Shown here: positions 8,872 through 19,063 of the stretch, one piece after another | How positions within the stretch are numbered: the first letter of the stretch is position 1 | Layout of the letters: each line of letters starts with the position of its first letter | Assembly: GCF_002294725.1 (NCBI RefSeq) | Contig: NZ_NSFT01000003.1 | Location: 248,001-312,000 of the forward strand | Direction: 5' to 3' | Length of the DNA: 64,000 nucleotides | DNA from: Mesorhizobium sp. WSM4313 | Lineage (GTDB): Bacteria; Pseudomonadota; Alphaproteobacteria; Rhizobiales; Rhizobiaceae | Program-made: the position numbers and the translations under genes | Notes under the pieces: generated by a model | Seen by the model: only the letters and a program-made list of their open reading frames with translations | What the model was told of the DNA's origin: nothing | The model's database searches: none

Positions 8872-9705
8872 ATGCCGAGAACAATCAGGACGCTGACCGC
8901 CAGCGAGGTGGAAACGCTTGTTGGCTGGGCAGCGGAGGAGGGCTGGAATCCGGGCACCGGCGATGCCGCGGCGTTTCGGGCGGTCGATCCGCAAGGGTTC
9001 ATCGGCGCCTTTGTCGGCGGCGAGGTGGTGGCCGGCATTTCGGCCGTCGCATACGGCTCGGGCTTTGGCTTCATCGGCCTCTACATCTGCCGGCCCGACC
9101 GGCGCGGCGAAGGTCACGGCAAGGCGGTCTGGGACGCCGGCATGGCGCGTCTGGGCAACCGCATCATCGGTCTCGACGGGGTGGCCGAGCAGCAGGCGAA
9201 CTACCGGCGTATGGGCTTCGTGCCTGCCTATGAGACCGTCCGCCACAGCGGCCGCCCCGCCGGCTTGCCCGAGGGCGGCAAGACAAGACCCGTGACGGCC
9301 GGCGACACGGCTGAGATTTTCGCCTACGATCGCAAGTGCTTTCCAGCACCGCGCGAAACCTTCCTTGGCGAGTGGCTGCGACCGCCGCGGATTGCGCGGC
9401 TCTCAGCCCGATCGGACGCCATTGCCGGCTACGGCGTGGCGCGCCGTTGCAGGCAGGGTTTCAAGGTCGGGCCGCTGTTCGCAGATCGGACGGACCTGGC
9501 CCTGGCGATGCTGGCGGACCTGTCGGACGCAACTGCCGGCGAGGAATTGCACATCGACGTGCCGGCCGGCCAGGTTCAATTCACCGCCATGCTGCAGGCC
9601 GCCGGCATGGTTCCCGGCTTCACGACGACACGCATGTACAAGGGCGGCAAGCCCGGCAACGACCAGTCGACGGTTTTCGGCGTCACGACGCTCGAGCTGG
9701 GATGA
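8872..9705 (+). CDS. GNAT-family N-acetyltransferase, two-domain
   Basis: 277 residues. The N-terminal half is a GNAT fold with the acetyl-CoA loop at about 75-90 (YICRPDRRGEGHGKAVW, the R/Q-x-x-G-x-G/A motif as RRGEGHG). The C-terminal half (from about 145, VTAGDTAEIFAYDRKCFPAPRETFL) resembles the second GNAT-like domain found in YitH-type acetyltransferases. Substrate unknown. It is followed about 95 bases later by two short-chain dehydrogenase genes on the same strand, with no obvious functional link. Confidence 0.85.
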   Translation: MPRTIRTLTASEVETLVGWAAEEGWNPGTGDAAAFRAVDPQGFIGAFVGGEVVAGISAVAYGSGFGFIGLYICRPDRRGEGHGKAVWDAGMARLGNRIIGLDGVAEQQANYRRMGFVPAYETVRHSGRPAGLPEGGKTRPVTAGDTAEIFAYDRKCFPAPRETFLGEWLRPPRIARLSARSDAIAGYGVARRCRQGFKVGPLFADRTDLALAMLADLSDATAGEELHIDVPAGQVQFTAMLQAAGMVPGFTTTRMYKGGKPGNDQSTVFGVTTLELG

Positions 9706-9800
9706 TCGCGTGCTGAGATCATTGTTTTGCCTGGCTGGTCCATGCGACATGGCTTCATGACGTGGTTGCCTTTGCCGAGCTGCGTTTCGGAGATTATCGA

Positions 9801-10571
9801 ATGGCTGGAAGGACTGTTCTGATTGCCGGCGGCGCCGGCGGAATGGGTCTGGCGACCGGACTGCGTTTCGCCGCCGACGGCGAGCGGATCGTGCTCGCGG
9901 ATCTTCCCGGCTCCAAGCTCGACGGCGCTGTGGCCAAGATTACCGCGGCTGGGGCGGCCGCGATCGGCTTGCCGCTCGATATCCGCTCCGTCGCTGCCTG
10001 CCGCGACGTGGTGGGCAAGGCCAGGGAGTGGGGCGGTGCGATCGACATTCTCGTCAACGCCGCCGGGGTCTGGCTCGAGGGACCGGCACGCGAGGTCGAG
10101 GAAGATCAGTGGGACCTGGTGCTGGACATCAATCTCAAGGGAGCCTTCTTCCTGATCTCGGCATCCATACCGCATCTGTCGACGGCGCAGGGCGTGATCG
10201 TCAACATTGCGTCCGACGCCGGCATCGTCGGCAACAACGGGGCTTCCGTCTATTGCGCCTCGAAGGGCGGACTGGTGCTCTTGACCAAGGCTCTCGCGCT
10301 GGAGCTCGCCCCGCAAGGCATCAGGGTCAACGCCGTCTGTCCTGGCGACACGGCAACGCCGATGATCGAATACCAGGCCAAAACCTATGGCGCGGACGAC
10401 CCCGACGGCTACAAGCGCCGGCTCCTGGGGCACTATCCGCAAGGGGACAAAGCAAGGTTCATCCAGGTGGAGGAGATTGCTTCCTTCATCCACTATCTGT
10501 GCCAGCCGGGCGCGGCGCCGATCACCGGGGCCGCGCTTTCGATCGATTTCGGCGTCAGCGCCGGCTATTGA
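9801..10571 (+). CDS. Short-chain dehydrogenase/reductase
   Basis: 256-residue classical SDR. The NAD(P) motif is GGAGGMG near the N-terminus, the NNAG-equivalent reads NAAG, and the catalytic Ser and YxxxK appear as SDAG...VYCASKGG. ATG at 9801 is preferred over a GTG at 9762 because GGAG stands 8 bases before it. The substrate cannot be assigned. A second SDR follows after 68 bases, so the two may be co-transcribed. Confidence 0.9.
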   Translation: MAGRTVLIAGGAGGMGLATGLRFAADGERIVLADLPGSKLDGAVAKITAAGAAAIGLPLDIRSVAACRDVVGKAREWGGAIDILVNAAGVWLEGPAREVEEDQWDLVLDINLKGAFFLISASIPHLSTAQGVIVNIASDAGIVGNNGASVYCASKGGLVLLTKALALELAPQGIRVNAVCPGDTATPMIEYQAKTYGADDPDGYKRRLLGHYPQGDKARFIQVEEIASFIHYLCQPGAAPITGAALSIDFGVSAGY

Positions 10572-10639
10572 GCCGGTTCGGTTCGTCGCGGCTGTGATTG
10601 GCCGCGCCGGCATGTCGGCGCCTGTATCCTGGAGGGCAA

Positions 10640-11401
10640 ATGATCGTGTTCCGCAAATCCCGCAAGGCACTGGTGACCGGCGCGGGCGCCGCCGACGGCA
10701 TCGGCGTGGCGATCGCGCGTGCGTTGGCCGAGGCCGGTGTTTCGGTCACCATCACCGCTTCATCCGCACGCGTCGAGCAACGAGCGGCGGAACTGCGGGG
10801 CGAGGGGCTCGATGTCAGCGCTTTCGCGGCCGACCTGACGCTCTCGGGCGACGTCGATCGTTTACGCTCCGAGACCGGCGAGATCGACGTCCTCGTCAAC
10901 AATGCCGGGATGGGCACCGTTGCCCAGCCGGCGCTGCAGCGGCGGTTTCTCGATCTCACAGAAAGCGATTGGGATCGCGGCATCGATGTCAGCCTGAAAA
11001 CCGCCTTTTTGAGCACGCGCGGCTTTCTGGCCGGCATGGTGCAGCGCGGCCATGGACGCGTCGTCAACATGGCATCGGTGACGGGGCCTTACGTATCCAA
11101 TGAAGGCGAGGCCGCCTACTCCGCGGCCAAGGCCGGCATGATCGGGCTGACGCATGCGCTTGCCCTGGAGGTCGGCCGCAGCGGGGTCACGGTCAATGCC
11201 GTGGCGCCGGGATGGATCGCGACGGGCGCCTCGACGCCTGAGGAGCTTGTCGCTGCCCGCAACACACCGCTTGGCCGTGCCGGCAGCTCCGAGGAAGTCG
11301 CGGCGGCCGTGCTGTTCCTGGCGTCCGACGGAGCCAGTTATGTCAACGGCGCCGTTCTCGTCGTGGACGGCGGCAACATCCTGCAGGAACGCAAGGCATG
11401 A
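10640..11401 (+). CDS. Short-chain dehydrogenase/reductase (FabG-like)
   Basis: 253 residues starting MIVFRKSRKALVTGAG at 10640, with a strong GGAGGG ribosome site; an earlier in-frame ATG at 10598 lacks one. The TGAGAADGIG cofactor motif, NNAG at about 85, Ser in MASVTG and YSAAKAG active site are all present, as is the C-terminal VDGGN. Slightly unusual is the extra Ala-Asp in the glycine motif. Likely an oxidoreductase acting with the SDR just upstream; substrate unknown. Confidence 0.9.
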   Translation: MIVFRKSRKALVTGAGAADGIGVAIARALAEAGVSVTITASSARVEQRAAELRGEGLDVSAFAADLTLSGDVDRLRSETGEIDVLVNNAGMGTVAQPALQRRFLDLTESDWDRGIDVSLKTAFLSTRGFLAGMVQRGHGRVVNMASVTGPYVSNEGEAAYSAAKAGMIGLTHALALEVGRSGVTVNAVAPGWIATGASTPEELVAARNTPLGRAGSSEEVAAAVLFLASDGASYVNGAVLVVDGGNILQERKA

Positions 11402-11446
11402 CCGCGAGCGCGAAAGTCAAAATACAGGGACGCTCTGGTACTCAGG

Positions 11447-11662
11447 TCATAACAGGATGAAATGCGAACCCAGGAACACGAGGAACTGGCCGGTAATCAG
11501 AGGGACCCGCAAAATAGGGCCGCTCTCTGCGCTGTCCTGAACGGGTTGTCCGCGCATGCAAGGGTGCGCCTTCAGCACATTTCTCCAGATCGTGGGAAAG
11601 TCCGATCCCTTGCTTCTTTCGGCGTTGCACGTGTCGACAAGTCTCGCGACGGCATTTTTCAT
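11447..11662 (-). CDS. Small conserved-looking hypothetical protein
   Basis: 71 residues beginning MKNAVARLVDTCNAERSKG with a DFPTIWRNVLKAHP segment and VPLITGQFLVF near the end. The composition is protein-like and resembles small rhizobial proteins I have seen with a DFPTIW motif and a VxLxTGQ ending, but I cannot name a family. The last residues (FLGSHFILL) may be altered, so a recent C-terminal frameshift is possible. AAGGTG lies about 12 bases before the ATG. Confidence 0.45.
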   Translation of the reverse strand: MKNAVARLVDTCNAERSKGSDFPTIWRNVLKAHPCMRGQPVQDSAESGPILRVPLITGQFLVFLGSHFILL

Positions 11663-11913
11663 CGAGCGGAATTCACCTTAAGCGCCTGATTGTAAGACAT
11701 ATGGCCATTATGACAGGAAGAATTTGAGCTCGATCAATGCGCCGAAAAATGAGCCGCTCACAGCGGTACATTTGCGATGGATCAAAGCTCGATCAGTCTT
11801 GTCCGGATAAATCGAAATCGCCCGTTGTTGACGCCGACCAGTGGTGAACCGGCGGCGGCCTTTAAGCGTTCAGCTTCAGCCGGGTGGGTCTGGCACCAGC
11901 GAAGGAGCGGAAA
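11663..11913. promoter_or_regulatory. Upstream region of the phosphoketolase gene
   Basis: About 250 bases that are AT-rich for this genome, carrying the promoter of xfp and, on the other strand, of the small hypothetical gene. The stretch around 11760-11840 is non-coding on both strands as far as I can judge. AAGGAGCGG at 11902-11910 is the xfp ribosome site. No operator recognised. Confidence 0.5.
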
Positions 11914-14295
11914 ATGACCGAGCGTCCCAGCACCAATCGCTTGTCCGCACAGGAACTGCACGACATCGATGCCTACTGGCGTGCCGCCAACTATCTGACT
12001 ATCGGGCAGATCTATCTGCTCGACAATCCGCTGCTTCGCGAGCCGCTTCGGCTGGAGCACGTCAAGCCGCGGCTGCTCGGCCATTGGGGCACGTCGCCGG
12101 GCCTCAGTTTCATCTATGCGCATTTGAACCGAGTGATCCGGCAACGCGACGCCAATGTCATCTATGTCTGCGGTCCGGGTCATGGCGGACCCGCGATGGT
12201 TGCCAACAGCTACCTTGAAGGCACCTACAGCGAGATCAATCCGGACGTCGCGCCGGGCGAGGCTGGGATGAAGAAGCTTTTCCGGCAATTCTCCTTTCCG
12301 GGCGGCATCCCAAGCCATGCCGCGCCCGACGTGCCCGGCTCGATCCATGAAGGCGGCGAGCTTGGCTACGCGCTCTCGCATGCCTATGGCGCGGCTTTCG
12401 ACAACCCGGACCTTGTCGTTGCCTGCGTGGTTGGCGACGGCGAGGCGGAAACCGGACCACTCGCCACGTCCTGGCATTCCAACAAGTTCCTCAACCCGGC
12501 GTTTGACGGCGCGGTGCTGCCGATCCTCCATCTCAACGGCTACAAGATCGCCAATCCCACCATTCTCGCCCGCATTCCCGAAGAAGAGCTGCGTGCCTTG
12601 TTCGTCGGCTATGGTTACGAGCCGTTGTTCGTCGAGGGCGACGATCCGGCATGGATGCATGAGCGAATGGCGCTCGTGCTCGACGATGCGCTCGACCGCA
12701 TCAAGGCGATTCAGGACACGGCTCGTAACGGCGCGAAGACCGCGCGGTCGCGGCCGAACTGGCCGATGATCGTGCTGCGAAGCCCGAAGGGCTGGACCGG
12801 TCCCAAGGAGGTCGACGGACTGAAGACCGAAGGGTTCTGGCGCGCCCACCAAGTCCCGCTTTCCGGCCTCGCCGATAACCCCGCGCATCTGAGGATGCTC
12901 GAGGAATGGATGAGAAGCTACCGGCCCGAAGAGCTTTTCGATGCCGCCGGCGCGCCCGTGGCTGCGGTCCGCACTACTGCGCCAAAAGGTGAAAGGCGCA
13001 TGAGCGCCAACCCGCATGCCAATGGCGGCCTGCTGCGCCGGTCTCTGGAACTGCCCGCCTTGCAAGAGCACGCCGTCCCGGTCGAGCGGCCCGGCGGCGT
13101 CAAGGCGGAGTCGACCCGTGTGATGGGCCGTTTCCTGCGTGACGTCATGGCATTGAATCAAGGCACCAGGAACTTCCGCATCGTCGGGCCCGATGAAACG
13201 GCATCGAACCGGCTGCAGGATGTCTTCGAGGTGACGGAGCGTGCCTGGATGGAAGAGATCCTGCTCGAGGACGTGCATCTCGGTCGAGAAGGCAGGGTTC
13301 TGGAAATTCTATCCGAGCATACCTGCCAGGGCTGGCTGGAAGGTTACCTGCTCACCGGGCGCCACGGTTTCTTTTCCTGTTACGAGGCTTTCACGCATAT
13401 CGTCGATTCCATGTTCAACCAGCATGCGAAATGGCTCGATGCCTGCCGCAAGCTTGCCTGGCGGCGGCCGATCGCCTCGCTGAACTATCTGTTGTCTAGC
13501 CATGTCTGGCAGCAGGAGCACAACGGCTTCAGCCATCAGGATCCGGGCTTCATCGACGTGGCGTTGAACAAGAAGGCGGATGTCGTGCGCGTCTATCTGC
13601 CGGCGGATGCCAACAGCCTGATCTGCGTGACCGATCATGTGCTGCGGACATGGAACCGCATCAACATCATCGTCGCCGGGAAAGCCAATTCCTGGCAGTG
13701 GCTGTCCATCGACGAGGCGAAAGTCCATTGCAACGCCGGCATCGGCATATGGGGTTGGGCGTCGACCGACGGCGGGGCCGAGCCGGATGTGGTGATGGCC
13801 TGCGCCGGAGACGTGCCGACGCTCGAGACGCTGGCCGCCGTTCAAATCCTGAGGCGCCACATTCCCGGCCTCAAGGTGCGTGTGGTCAACATCGTCGACC
13901 TGATGACCCTGCAGCCAAGGGAACACCATCCGCACGGACTGTCGGATCGCGAATTCGATGCTTTGTTCACCAGGGACAAGCCCGTCATCTTGGCCTATCA
14001 CGGCTATCCTTGGACCATCCATCGCCTGACCTACCGGCGGACCAATCACGACAACATCCACGTGCGTGGCTATAATGAGGAGGGGACGACGACGACGCCC
14101 TTCGACATGACCGTGCTTAATGGGCTCGACCGCTATCATCTGGTGCTCGGCGTGCTCGACCGCATTCCCGAGCCGGCCGGTGCGCATATCCAGCTGAAAC
14201 AGGCCATGGAAGGCAAGCTGATCGAGCACCGGGCCTATATCCGCGAGCACGGGCAGGACATGCCGGAGATCCTCGGCTGGAAATGGGAGCAGTAG
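11914..14295 (+). CDS. xfp: Phosphoketolase (xylulose 5-phosphate / fructose 6-phosphate)
   Basis: 793-residue thiamine-diphosphate enzyme that splits xylulose 5-P or fructose 6-P with phosphate into acetyl phosphate plus an aldose phosphate. Family landmarks: GHWGT (His57), CGPGHGGPA (His90), [10 protein letters not shown] (His145), the ThDP/Mg motif GDGEAETGP (174-182) and [17 protein letters not shown] in the middle domain. Full family length. ATG at 11914 follows AAGGAGCGG; an earlier ATG at 11884 has no such site. Acetate kinase follows after 61 bases, so acetyl phosphate can be turned into acetate and ATP. Confidence 0.97.
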   Translation: MTERPSTNRLSAQELHDIDAYWRAANYLTIGQIYLLDNPLLREPLRLEHVKPRLLGHWGTSPGLSFIYAHLNRVIRQRDANVIYVCGPGHGGPAMVANSYLEGTYSEINPDVAPGEAGMKKLFRQFSFPGGIPSHAAPDVPGSIHEGGELGYALSHAYGAAFDNPDLVVACVVGDGEAETGPLATSWHSNKFLNPAFDGAVLPILHLNGYKIANPTILARIPEEELRALFVGYGYEPLFVEGDDPAWMHERMALVLDDALDRIKAIQDTARNGAKTARSRPNWPMIVLRSPKGWTGPKEVDGLKTEGFWRAHQVPLSGLADNPAHLRMLEEWMRSYRPEELFDAAGAPVAAVRTTAPKGERRMSANPHANGGLLRRSLELPALQEHAVPVERPGGVKAESTRVMGRFLRDVMALNQGTRNFRIVGPDETASNRLQDVFEVTERAWMEEILLEDVHLGREGRVLEILSEHTCQGWLEGYLLTGRHGFFSCYEAFTHIVDSMFNQHAKWLDACRKLAWRRPIASLNYLLSSHVWQQEHNGFSHQDPGFIDVALNKKADVVRVYLPADANSLICVTDHVLRTWNRINIIVAGKANSWQWLSIDEAKVHCNAGIGIWGWASTDGGAEPDVVMACAGDVPTLETLAAVQILRRHIPGLKVRVVNIVDLMTLQPREHHPHGLSDREFDALFTRDKPVILAYHGYPWTIHRLTYRRTNHDNIHVRGYNEEGTTTTPFDMTVLNGLDRYHLVLGVLDRIPEPAGAHIQLKQAMEGKLIEHRAYIREHGQDMPEILGWKWEQ

Positions 14296-14356
14296 CCGAT
14301 GCCGAAGCGCCAGACCGACAGGATCCGACCCGCAAAAGTGGCTGGAACGGTCGGAC

Positions 14357-15532
14357 ATGACTGATGTCATCCTTGTCCTCAATGGCGGCTCATCGAGCCT
14401 GAAGTTCGCCGCCTTTCAAGGACGCCGCGAGCTTCACCTACTGATGCGGGGCAGCGTCTCGTCGATCGGCGAGCGGCCCAGACTCCATGTCGCGCCGACT
14501 GCAACGACGCCGCCGTTCGACAGGAGCCTCGGCGAACGAGCGATCTCCGTCGGCGAGGCATTCGAAGCCGTTGCGTCCTATCTGACGGACCGCGGCCTGT
14601 TGCGCCGCGTGAGCAGGGTCGGGCATCGCATCGTCCATGGCGGTCGGGAGTTTGCCCGCGCAACGCTGCTTGACCAGGCCACGCTCGATGCCTTGCACAA
14701 GCTCGAGCCGCTCGCTCCGATTCATCAGGCGATCAACCTGGAGCTCGTCGATCTGGCCCACCGTCTTTTGCCCGGCGCCATGCAGGTCGGCTGCTTCGAT
14801 ACCGCCTTTCACGCCACGCAGCCTCAGATCGCAAGACTTTATGGCCTGCCGCACGAGATGTCGGAGCAGGGCATCGTGTCCTTTGGGTTCCACGGGCTCT
14901 CCTACAGCCATATCGCCAACGAGCTCCGCAGGCGTTACGGCGCCGGCGCGGGTGGCCGCGCCGTCGTCGCCCATCTTGGCAGCGGCGCAAGCCTTTGCGC
15001 GATGAAGGCAGGGGTAAGCCAGGCAACCACCATGGGTTTCTCGACGCTCGACGGCCTGGTCATGAGCACGCGTTGCGGCGCGATCGATCCGGGCGTCCTC
15101 CTGCACCTTCTGCAAGACAGGAAGCTGTCCGCCGACGAACTGTCCACCTTGCTTTACGAGAAATCCGGTCTGCTCGGCGTGTCCGGCATCTCCGGGAACA
15201 TGCAGACGCTGCTGGCGTCGAAGGATCCGGCGGCAATGCGCGCTGTCGATCTGTTCGTCTATCGGGTCGGGCGAGAGATCGGATCACTGGCGGCCGCGCT
15301 GGGCGGGCTCGACACGCTGGTGTTCACCGCCGGCATAGGCGAGCATGCGCCGGCGATCCGGCGACGGATATGCGAGGCTGCCGCATGGCTGGGCGTCGCT
15401 ATGGATGACGGTTTGAACGGCAGCGGCGAAGACCTTGTAAGTGCCGCGAATTCCCGTGTCGATGTGCTTGTCATTTCGGCCGACGAAGAACGAGCGGTGG
15501 CGGCAGAACTGCTCGGCGTCGAAACGGCTTGA
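14357..15532 (+). CDS. ackA: Acetate kinase
   Basis: 391 residues, normal for AckA. It transfers phosphate between acetyl phosphate and ADP. Visible ASKHA motifs: NGGSSSLKF (residues 9-17), GHRIVHGG, the catalytic DTAFH, FGFHGLSY, HLGSGAS, GVSGISGNM and FTAGIGEH. Directly downstream of phosphoketolase, it forms a two-gene shunt that conserves the acetyl phosphate energy as ATP. The first-codon region has no strong ribosome site, so coupling to xfp expression is likely. Confidence 0.96.
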   Translation: MTDVILVLNGGSSSLKFAAFQGRRELHLLMRGSVSSIGERPRLHVAPTATTPPFDRSLGERAISVGEAFEAVASYLTDRGLLRRVSRVGHRIVHGGREFARATLLDQATLDALHKLEPLAPIHQAINLELVDLAHRLLPGAMQVGCFDTAFHATQPQIARLYGLPHEMSEQGIVSFGFHGLSYSHIANELRRRYGAGAGGRAVVAHLGSGASLCAMKAGVSQATTMGFSTLDGLVMSTRCGAIDPGVLLHLLQDRKLSADELSTLLYEKSGLLGVSGISGNMQTLLASKDPAAMRAVDLFVYRVGREIGSLAAALGGLDTLVFTAGIGEHAPAIRRRICEAAAWLGVAMDDGLNGSGEDLVSAANSRVDVLVISADEERAVAAELLGVETA

Positions 15533-15686
15533 GCGCAACAGTCTCCCGCTTATTGGCGGAACGCCCCTCGCATGCCTGAGCTGTCGATTGAAGTGGATGG
15601 CCGATCCCTCGGAGGCAGCCATTTGCGCCCGCTGCCGATCTCCACGACCGTGTAGCGGCTCCCATACGGCTGGAAATGGCAGGATC

Positions 15687-15988
15687 TTAATCCGCCAACG
15701 TGGCGCCGAGCTTCCGCTGGACCAGGACAAGCGTCGGATCGTCGGGAACCATCGCGACAGTGAAGCCCATCTCGCGCTCAAGCTCGATCGCCGCTCGGTT
15801 CTCGCGCTTTCGATCGACTCGAGCGTCTCGATGCCATGGTCGTCGGCATAGTGCGCGATATAGCCGAGAAATTCCCAGCCGACGCCGAGATGCTTACGGT
15901 CCTCGCGAATGCAGATGGCGACTTCGCCACGCCTGTCGGCCGGATCGGCTGCGAGGGTCGCCACCGCGATCAGCATTCCTCTAAGCAT
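15687..15988 (-). pseudogene. Broken GNAT acetyltransferase fragment
   Basis: Read on the minus strand from 15988, the frame gives a GNAT core (VATLAADPADRRGEVAICIR then DLKGxGxG-like HLGVGWEFLGYIAHYADDHGI). At about 15808 the reading shifts: restoring one base (AGCGCGAG to AGCCGCGAG) continues as RENRAAIELEREMGF and ends ...VLVQRKLGATLAD with a stop at 15687. The N-terminal part expected of a full enzyme is missing because a tRNA gene lies just upstream. Both a frameshift and a 5' loss mark it as a remnant. It resembles the GNAT domain of protein acetyltransferases that often accompany acetate genes; that link is inferred. Confidence 0.75.
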
Positions 15989-16010
15989 TTCGGCCGTACA
16001 GGGGGAGCAA

Positions 16011-16087
16011 TGGTAGCGGGAGAGGGACTTGAACCCCCGACCCCAGGATTATGATTCCCGTGCTCTAACCAACTGAGCTACCCCGCC
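16011..16087 (-). tRNA. tRNA-Met (anticodon CAT), elongator type
   Basis: 77 nucleotides including the encoded CCA. The acceptor stem GGCGGGG pairs with TCCCGCT (two G-U pairs), the D arm is GCTC...GAGC, the anticodon stem CGGGA/TCCTG carries the loop ATCATAA with CAT at positions 34-36, and the T arm GGGGG-TTCAAGT-CCCTC is regular. A paired first base and lack of the initiator features support elongator tRNA-Met over tRNA-fMet. A CAT anticodon could also be tRNA-Ile2 after lysidine modification, but the body sequence fits Met. Confidence 0.93.
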
Positions 16088-16339
16088 AGGGTGGCAAATG
16101 GCCCGAAAAACCGTCCTGGACGGACGGGTTGTTTCAAGGCGTTCGCCAAGGTCGCGCGGATATAAGGTTGGGAGGGTGGGCCTGTCAAGCTTCGAAGCGG
16201 CCGACATGTGGGCATAATCCGGCCGTCATGATCTCATCCCAGAAAAGCTTTGCCGGACAGACACTCAGGGCCTGCCCCGGGGTTGAGTTCGGCGGGGCAC
16301 GTCGTTATGTCTCGGCCAAGAAATTCTAGAGTTGAGCGA

Positions 16340-17305
16340 ATGAAGCCGCGCATCGCCGTCCTCGGTTGCGGATACTGGGGCAGCAACCATATCCGCACCC
16401 TCAAGGCGCTTGGCACGCTCCATGCCGTTTCCGACGCCAACCGCGCCCGCGCCGAAGGATTCGCCAGCGAGCAGGATTGCCTGGCAATCGAGCCGGACAG
16501 GCTGTTCGAGCGCAACGACATCGACGCCATCGTCATGGCGCTGCCGCCGCAATTCCATGCCGACACCGCGGTGCGGGCCGTCGAAAGCGGCAAGGACGTG
16601 CTGGTGGAAAAGCCGATCGCGCTGACGGTCGCCGATGCCGAGCGCGCGGTGAAGGCGGCAAAGGACAATGGCCGCATCTTCATGGTCGGCCATGTGTTGC
16701 GCTTTCATCCCGCATTCGAGACGCTCAAGGCGCTGATCGACAATGGCGAGCTCGGCGAGGTGCGCTACATCCATTCGCACCGGCTCGGCCTCGGCAAGTT
16801 TCATACCGAGAACGACGCTCTCTGGGACCTTGCGCCGCACGATTTGTCGATGATCCTCGCCATCACCGGCACCGAGCCGATCGAAGTGAGGGGCGAGGGG
16901 GCAGCACTTCTCGACAATCTCAGCGACTTCGCGCATCTGCATATGCGCTTCCCGAACGGATTGCGCAGCCATCTCTTCGCCTCGCGACTCAATCCCTATC
17001 GCGAGCGGCGGCTGACGGTCGTCGGCACCAAGGCGATGGCGGTGTTCGACGACGTCGAGCCCTGGGAGCGCAAGCTTGCCGTCTACCGCCACGCAGTATG
17101 GCAGGACAGCGGCCAGTGGGCCTTCACCGCCAACGAACCTGCCTATGTGGCCGTCGGCGAGGGCATGCCGCTGACTCGCGAGCTTGCCCATTTCATGCAA
17201 TGCATCGAGACGCGCGCCGAACCGCGCACCGACGGCGAGGAAGCGATAAGGGTGCTGCGCATCCTGACCGCCGGCACAGTGATCCACACCGGCTCGTCTG
17301 CATAA
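16340..17305 (+). CDS. Gfo/Idh/MocA-family NAD(P)-dependent dehydrogenase
   Basis: 321 residues from MKPRIAVLGCGYWG at 16340. The Rossmann motif GCGYWG and the family EKPIAL signature (near 90, providing the active-site Lys) are clear, and LAPHDLSM matches the catalytic His region. It oxidises a sugar or cyclitol; similarity in layout to nucleotide-sugar 3-dehydrogenases (WlbA-like) is visible but not decisive. An in-frame ATG at 16250 would add 30 low-complexity residues and is rejected. Monocistronic, convergent with mnmA. Confidence 0.88.
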   Translation: MKPRIAVLGCGYWGSNHIRTLKALGTLHAVSDANRARAEGFASEQDCLAIEPDRLFERNDIDAIVMALPPQFHADTAVRAVESGKDVLVEKPIALTVADAERAVKAAKDNGRIFMVGHVLRFHPAFETLKALIDNGELGEVRYIHSHRLGLGKFHTENDALWDLAPHDLSMILAITGTEPIEVRGEGAALLDNLSDFAHLHMRFPNGLRSHLFASRLNPYRERRLTVVGTKAMAVFDDVEPWERKLAVYRHAVWQDSGQWAFTANEPAYVAVGEGMPLTRELAHFMQCIETRAEPRTDGEEAIRVLRILTAGTVIHTGSSA

Positions 17306-17323
17306 AGCAATCAGATCGAGAAT

Positions 17324-18514
17324 TTACTCAGCGGGAATCTGCGCCGGCCTGTCCGCCAGCCGGGACAGCATGGCCTCGGCCTCGGCGCCGCGCTCGGAGC
17401 GCTCGATGAAGCCGCCGCCGAAGACACGCGCCTCATTGCCGTCGTCGGAATAGAGCACGCAGGCCTGCCCCGGCGCGATGCCCGACTCGCCGTCGGCCAG
17501 CTCGACGGAGGTCACGCCGTCGCGGTGATGCAGCACGGCCGGACGCGGCGGCCTGGTCGAGCGGACCTTGGCGAAGAGCTCGATCCCGCCGGCCGGAACA
17601 TCCGACAACAGTCCGTCGCCCAGCCAGTTCATGTTGCGCAGATAGATCTTGTGCGTCTCCAGCGCTTCGCGCGGGCCGACGATGACGCGCGCGCGGTCGG
17701 CGTCGAGGTGAACGACGTAGAGCGGCTCGCCGGAAGCGATGCCGATGCCGCGGCGCTGGCCGATCGTGTAGCGCAGGATGCCTTCATGGCGGCCGAGCAC
17801 GCGGCCGTCGATATGGACGATGTCGCCAGGATTGGCGGCGGCCGGCTTCAGCCTGGCGATGATGTCGGAATATTTGCCCTGCGGCACGAAGCAGATGTCC
17901 TGGCTATCCTGCTTGGCGGCGACGGTCAGGCCCATTTCCTCGGCAATGGCGCGGACCTGCGGCTTCGACAGGCCGCCGAGCGGAAAGCGCAGATAATCGA
18001 TCTGCGCCTGCGTGGTGGCAAACAGGAAATAGCTCTGGTCGCGATCGGCGTCGACCGGCCGGTAAAGCGCACGATGCGCTCCATTGGCGCGCGAACGAAT
18101 GTAATGGCCGGTGGCCAAGGCGTCGGCGCCGAGATCCTGAGCGGTCGCCAAAAGATCGGCAAACTTCACAGTCTGGTTGCAGGACACGCAAGGGATGGGG
18201 GTCTCGCCGGCGACATAGCTTTCGGCGAAGGGATCGATGACCGCCTTGCGGAAACGTTCCTCGTAGTCGAGCACGTAATGCGGGATGCCGAGCGTCTCCG
18301 AGACGCGACGCGCGTCATCGATATCCTGTCCGGCACAGCAGGAGCCGGCACGATGGGTGGCCGCGCCGTGGTCGTAAAGCTGCAGCGTCACACCGACGAC
18401 ATCATAGCCTTCGCGCTTGAGGATGCCGGCAACCACCGAGGAATCGACACCACCCGACATCGCGACGACGACGCGGGTTTCTTCGGGGCGGCGAGGGAGA
18501 TCGAGGCTGTTCAT
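17324..18514 (-). CDS. mnmA: tRNA-specific 2-thiouridylase
   Basis: 396 residues. Introduces sulfur at U34 of tRNA-Lys, -Glu and -Gln. The PP-loop ATP site SGGVDSS is at 20-26, the catalytic cysteines are Cys109 (PCVSCN) and Cys208 (DICFVPQG), and the central GHY and QSYFL motifs as well as the C-terminal beta-barrel domain are present. The region next to sciP in the cell-cycle block is divergent from it. Confidence 0.96.
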   Translation of the reverse strand: MNSLDLPRRPEETRVVVAMSGGVDSSVVAGILKREGYDVVGVTLQLYDHGAATHRAGSCCAGQDIDDARRVSETLGIPHYVLDYEERFRKAVIDPFAESYVAGETPIPCVSCNQTVKFADLLATAQDLGADALATGHYIRSRANGAHRALYRPVDADRDQSYFLFATTQAQIDYLRFPLGGLSKPQVRAIAEEMGLTVAAKQDSQDICFVPQGKYSDIIARLKPAAANPGDIVHIDGRVLGRHEGILRYTIGQRRGIGIASGEPLYVVHLDADRARVIVGPREALETHKIYLRNMNWLGDGLLSDVPAGGIELFAKVRSTRPPRPAVLHHRDGVTSVELADGESGIAPGQACVLYSDDGNEARVFGGGFIERSERGAEAEAMLSRLADRPAQIPAE

Positions 18515-18675
18515 GATGCTTTCACTGTGCGGCGCTCAATGCCAATGGCCGGAATATAGGTCAAGCGCCACGCATGCGCCAGCTTGCGGCCAAGACGGGT
18601 TCACCGGCAAAATCAAGGCCCGGAGGCCGGTGTTTCAAATTCTAAACGAAATCCTAACCGGGCGTTCACGATCCT

Positions 18676-18690
18676 TACTTAGTCATTAGG
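18676..18690 (+). promoter_or_regulatory. Candidate CtrA box upstream of sciP
   Basis: TTAC-N7-TTAG (18676-18690) departs from the CtrA consensus TTAA-N7-TTAA at one base in each half and lies about 80 bases before the sciP start. sciP is CtrA-activated in Caulobacter. The match is imperfect, so this is a candidate only. Confidence 0.4.
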
Positions 18691-18767
18691 GTTCGCTTAG
18701 GCAATTTTTAAAGCTGTGACGGTACTGTGGCGGGGATTGGGTCTTTGAGTTTTTAGTAGAGAGTACG

Positions 18768-19043
18768 ATGACCGATCTGGTTAGACCTAGAGTCAAGTAT
18801 GTTATTGGGCCCGACGGCAGCCCTCTTACGATCGCCGATCTGCCGCCGACAAACACGCGGCGCTGGGTTATCCGGCGCAAGGCGGAAGTGGTCGCCGCTG
18901 TACGCGGCGGCCTGCTCAGCCTTGAGGAAGCCTGCCAGCGCTACAAGCTCACCACCGAAGAATTTCTCTCCTGGCAGGCATCGATCGACGAATACGGCCT
19001 TGCCGGGCTGCGCACCACGCGAATCCAGCAATACCGGCATTAA
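18768..19043 (+). CDS. sciP: CtrA inhibitor SciP (DUF1153)
   Basis: 91 residues, almost exactly the length of the Caulobacter protein. It starts MTDLVRPRVKYVIGPDG, then has the family helical region LPPTNTRRWVIRRKAEVVAAV followed by LLSLEEACQRYKLTTEEFLSW, a Trp-rich helix-turn-helix of the DUF1153 family. SciP binds CtrA and prevents it from activating transcription in G1 cells. GAGAG precedes the ATG. Its position about 2.4 kb from ctrA puts two arms of the same circuit in one locus. Confidence 0.95.
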   Translation: MTDLVRPRVKYVIGPDGSPLTIADLPPTNTRRWVIRRKAEVVAAVRGGLLSLEEACQRYKLTTEEFLSWQASIDEYGLAGLRTTRIQQYRH

Positions 19044-19063
19044 GCTGCCGGCCGAAAACGAGC

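Noticed and set aside
8399..8884. 161-codon minus-strand frame before the GNAT gene
   Set aside because: No motif, no ribosome site, and low-complexity Arg-rich translation; treated as non-coding.
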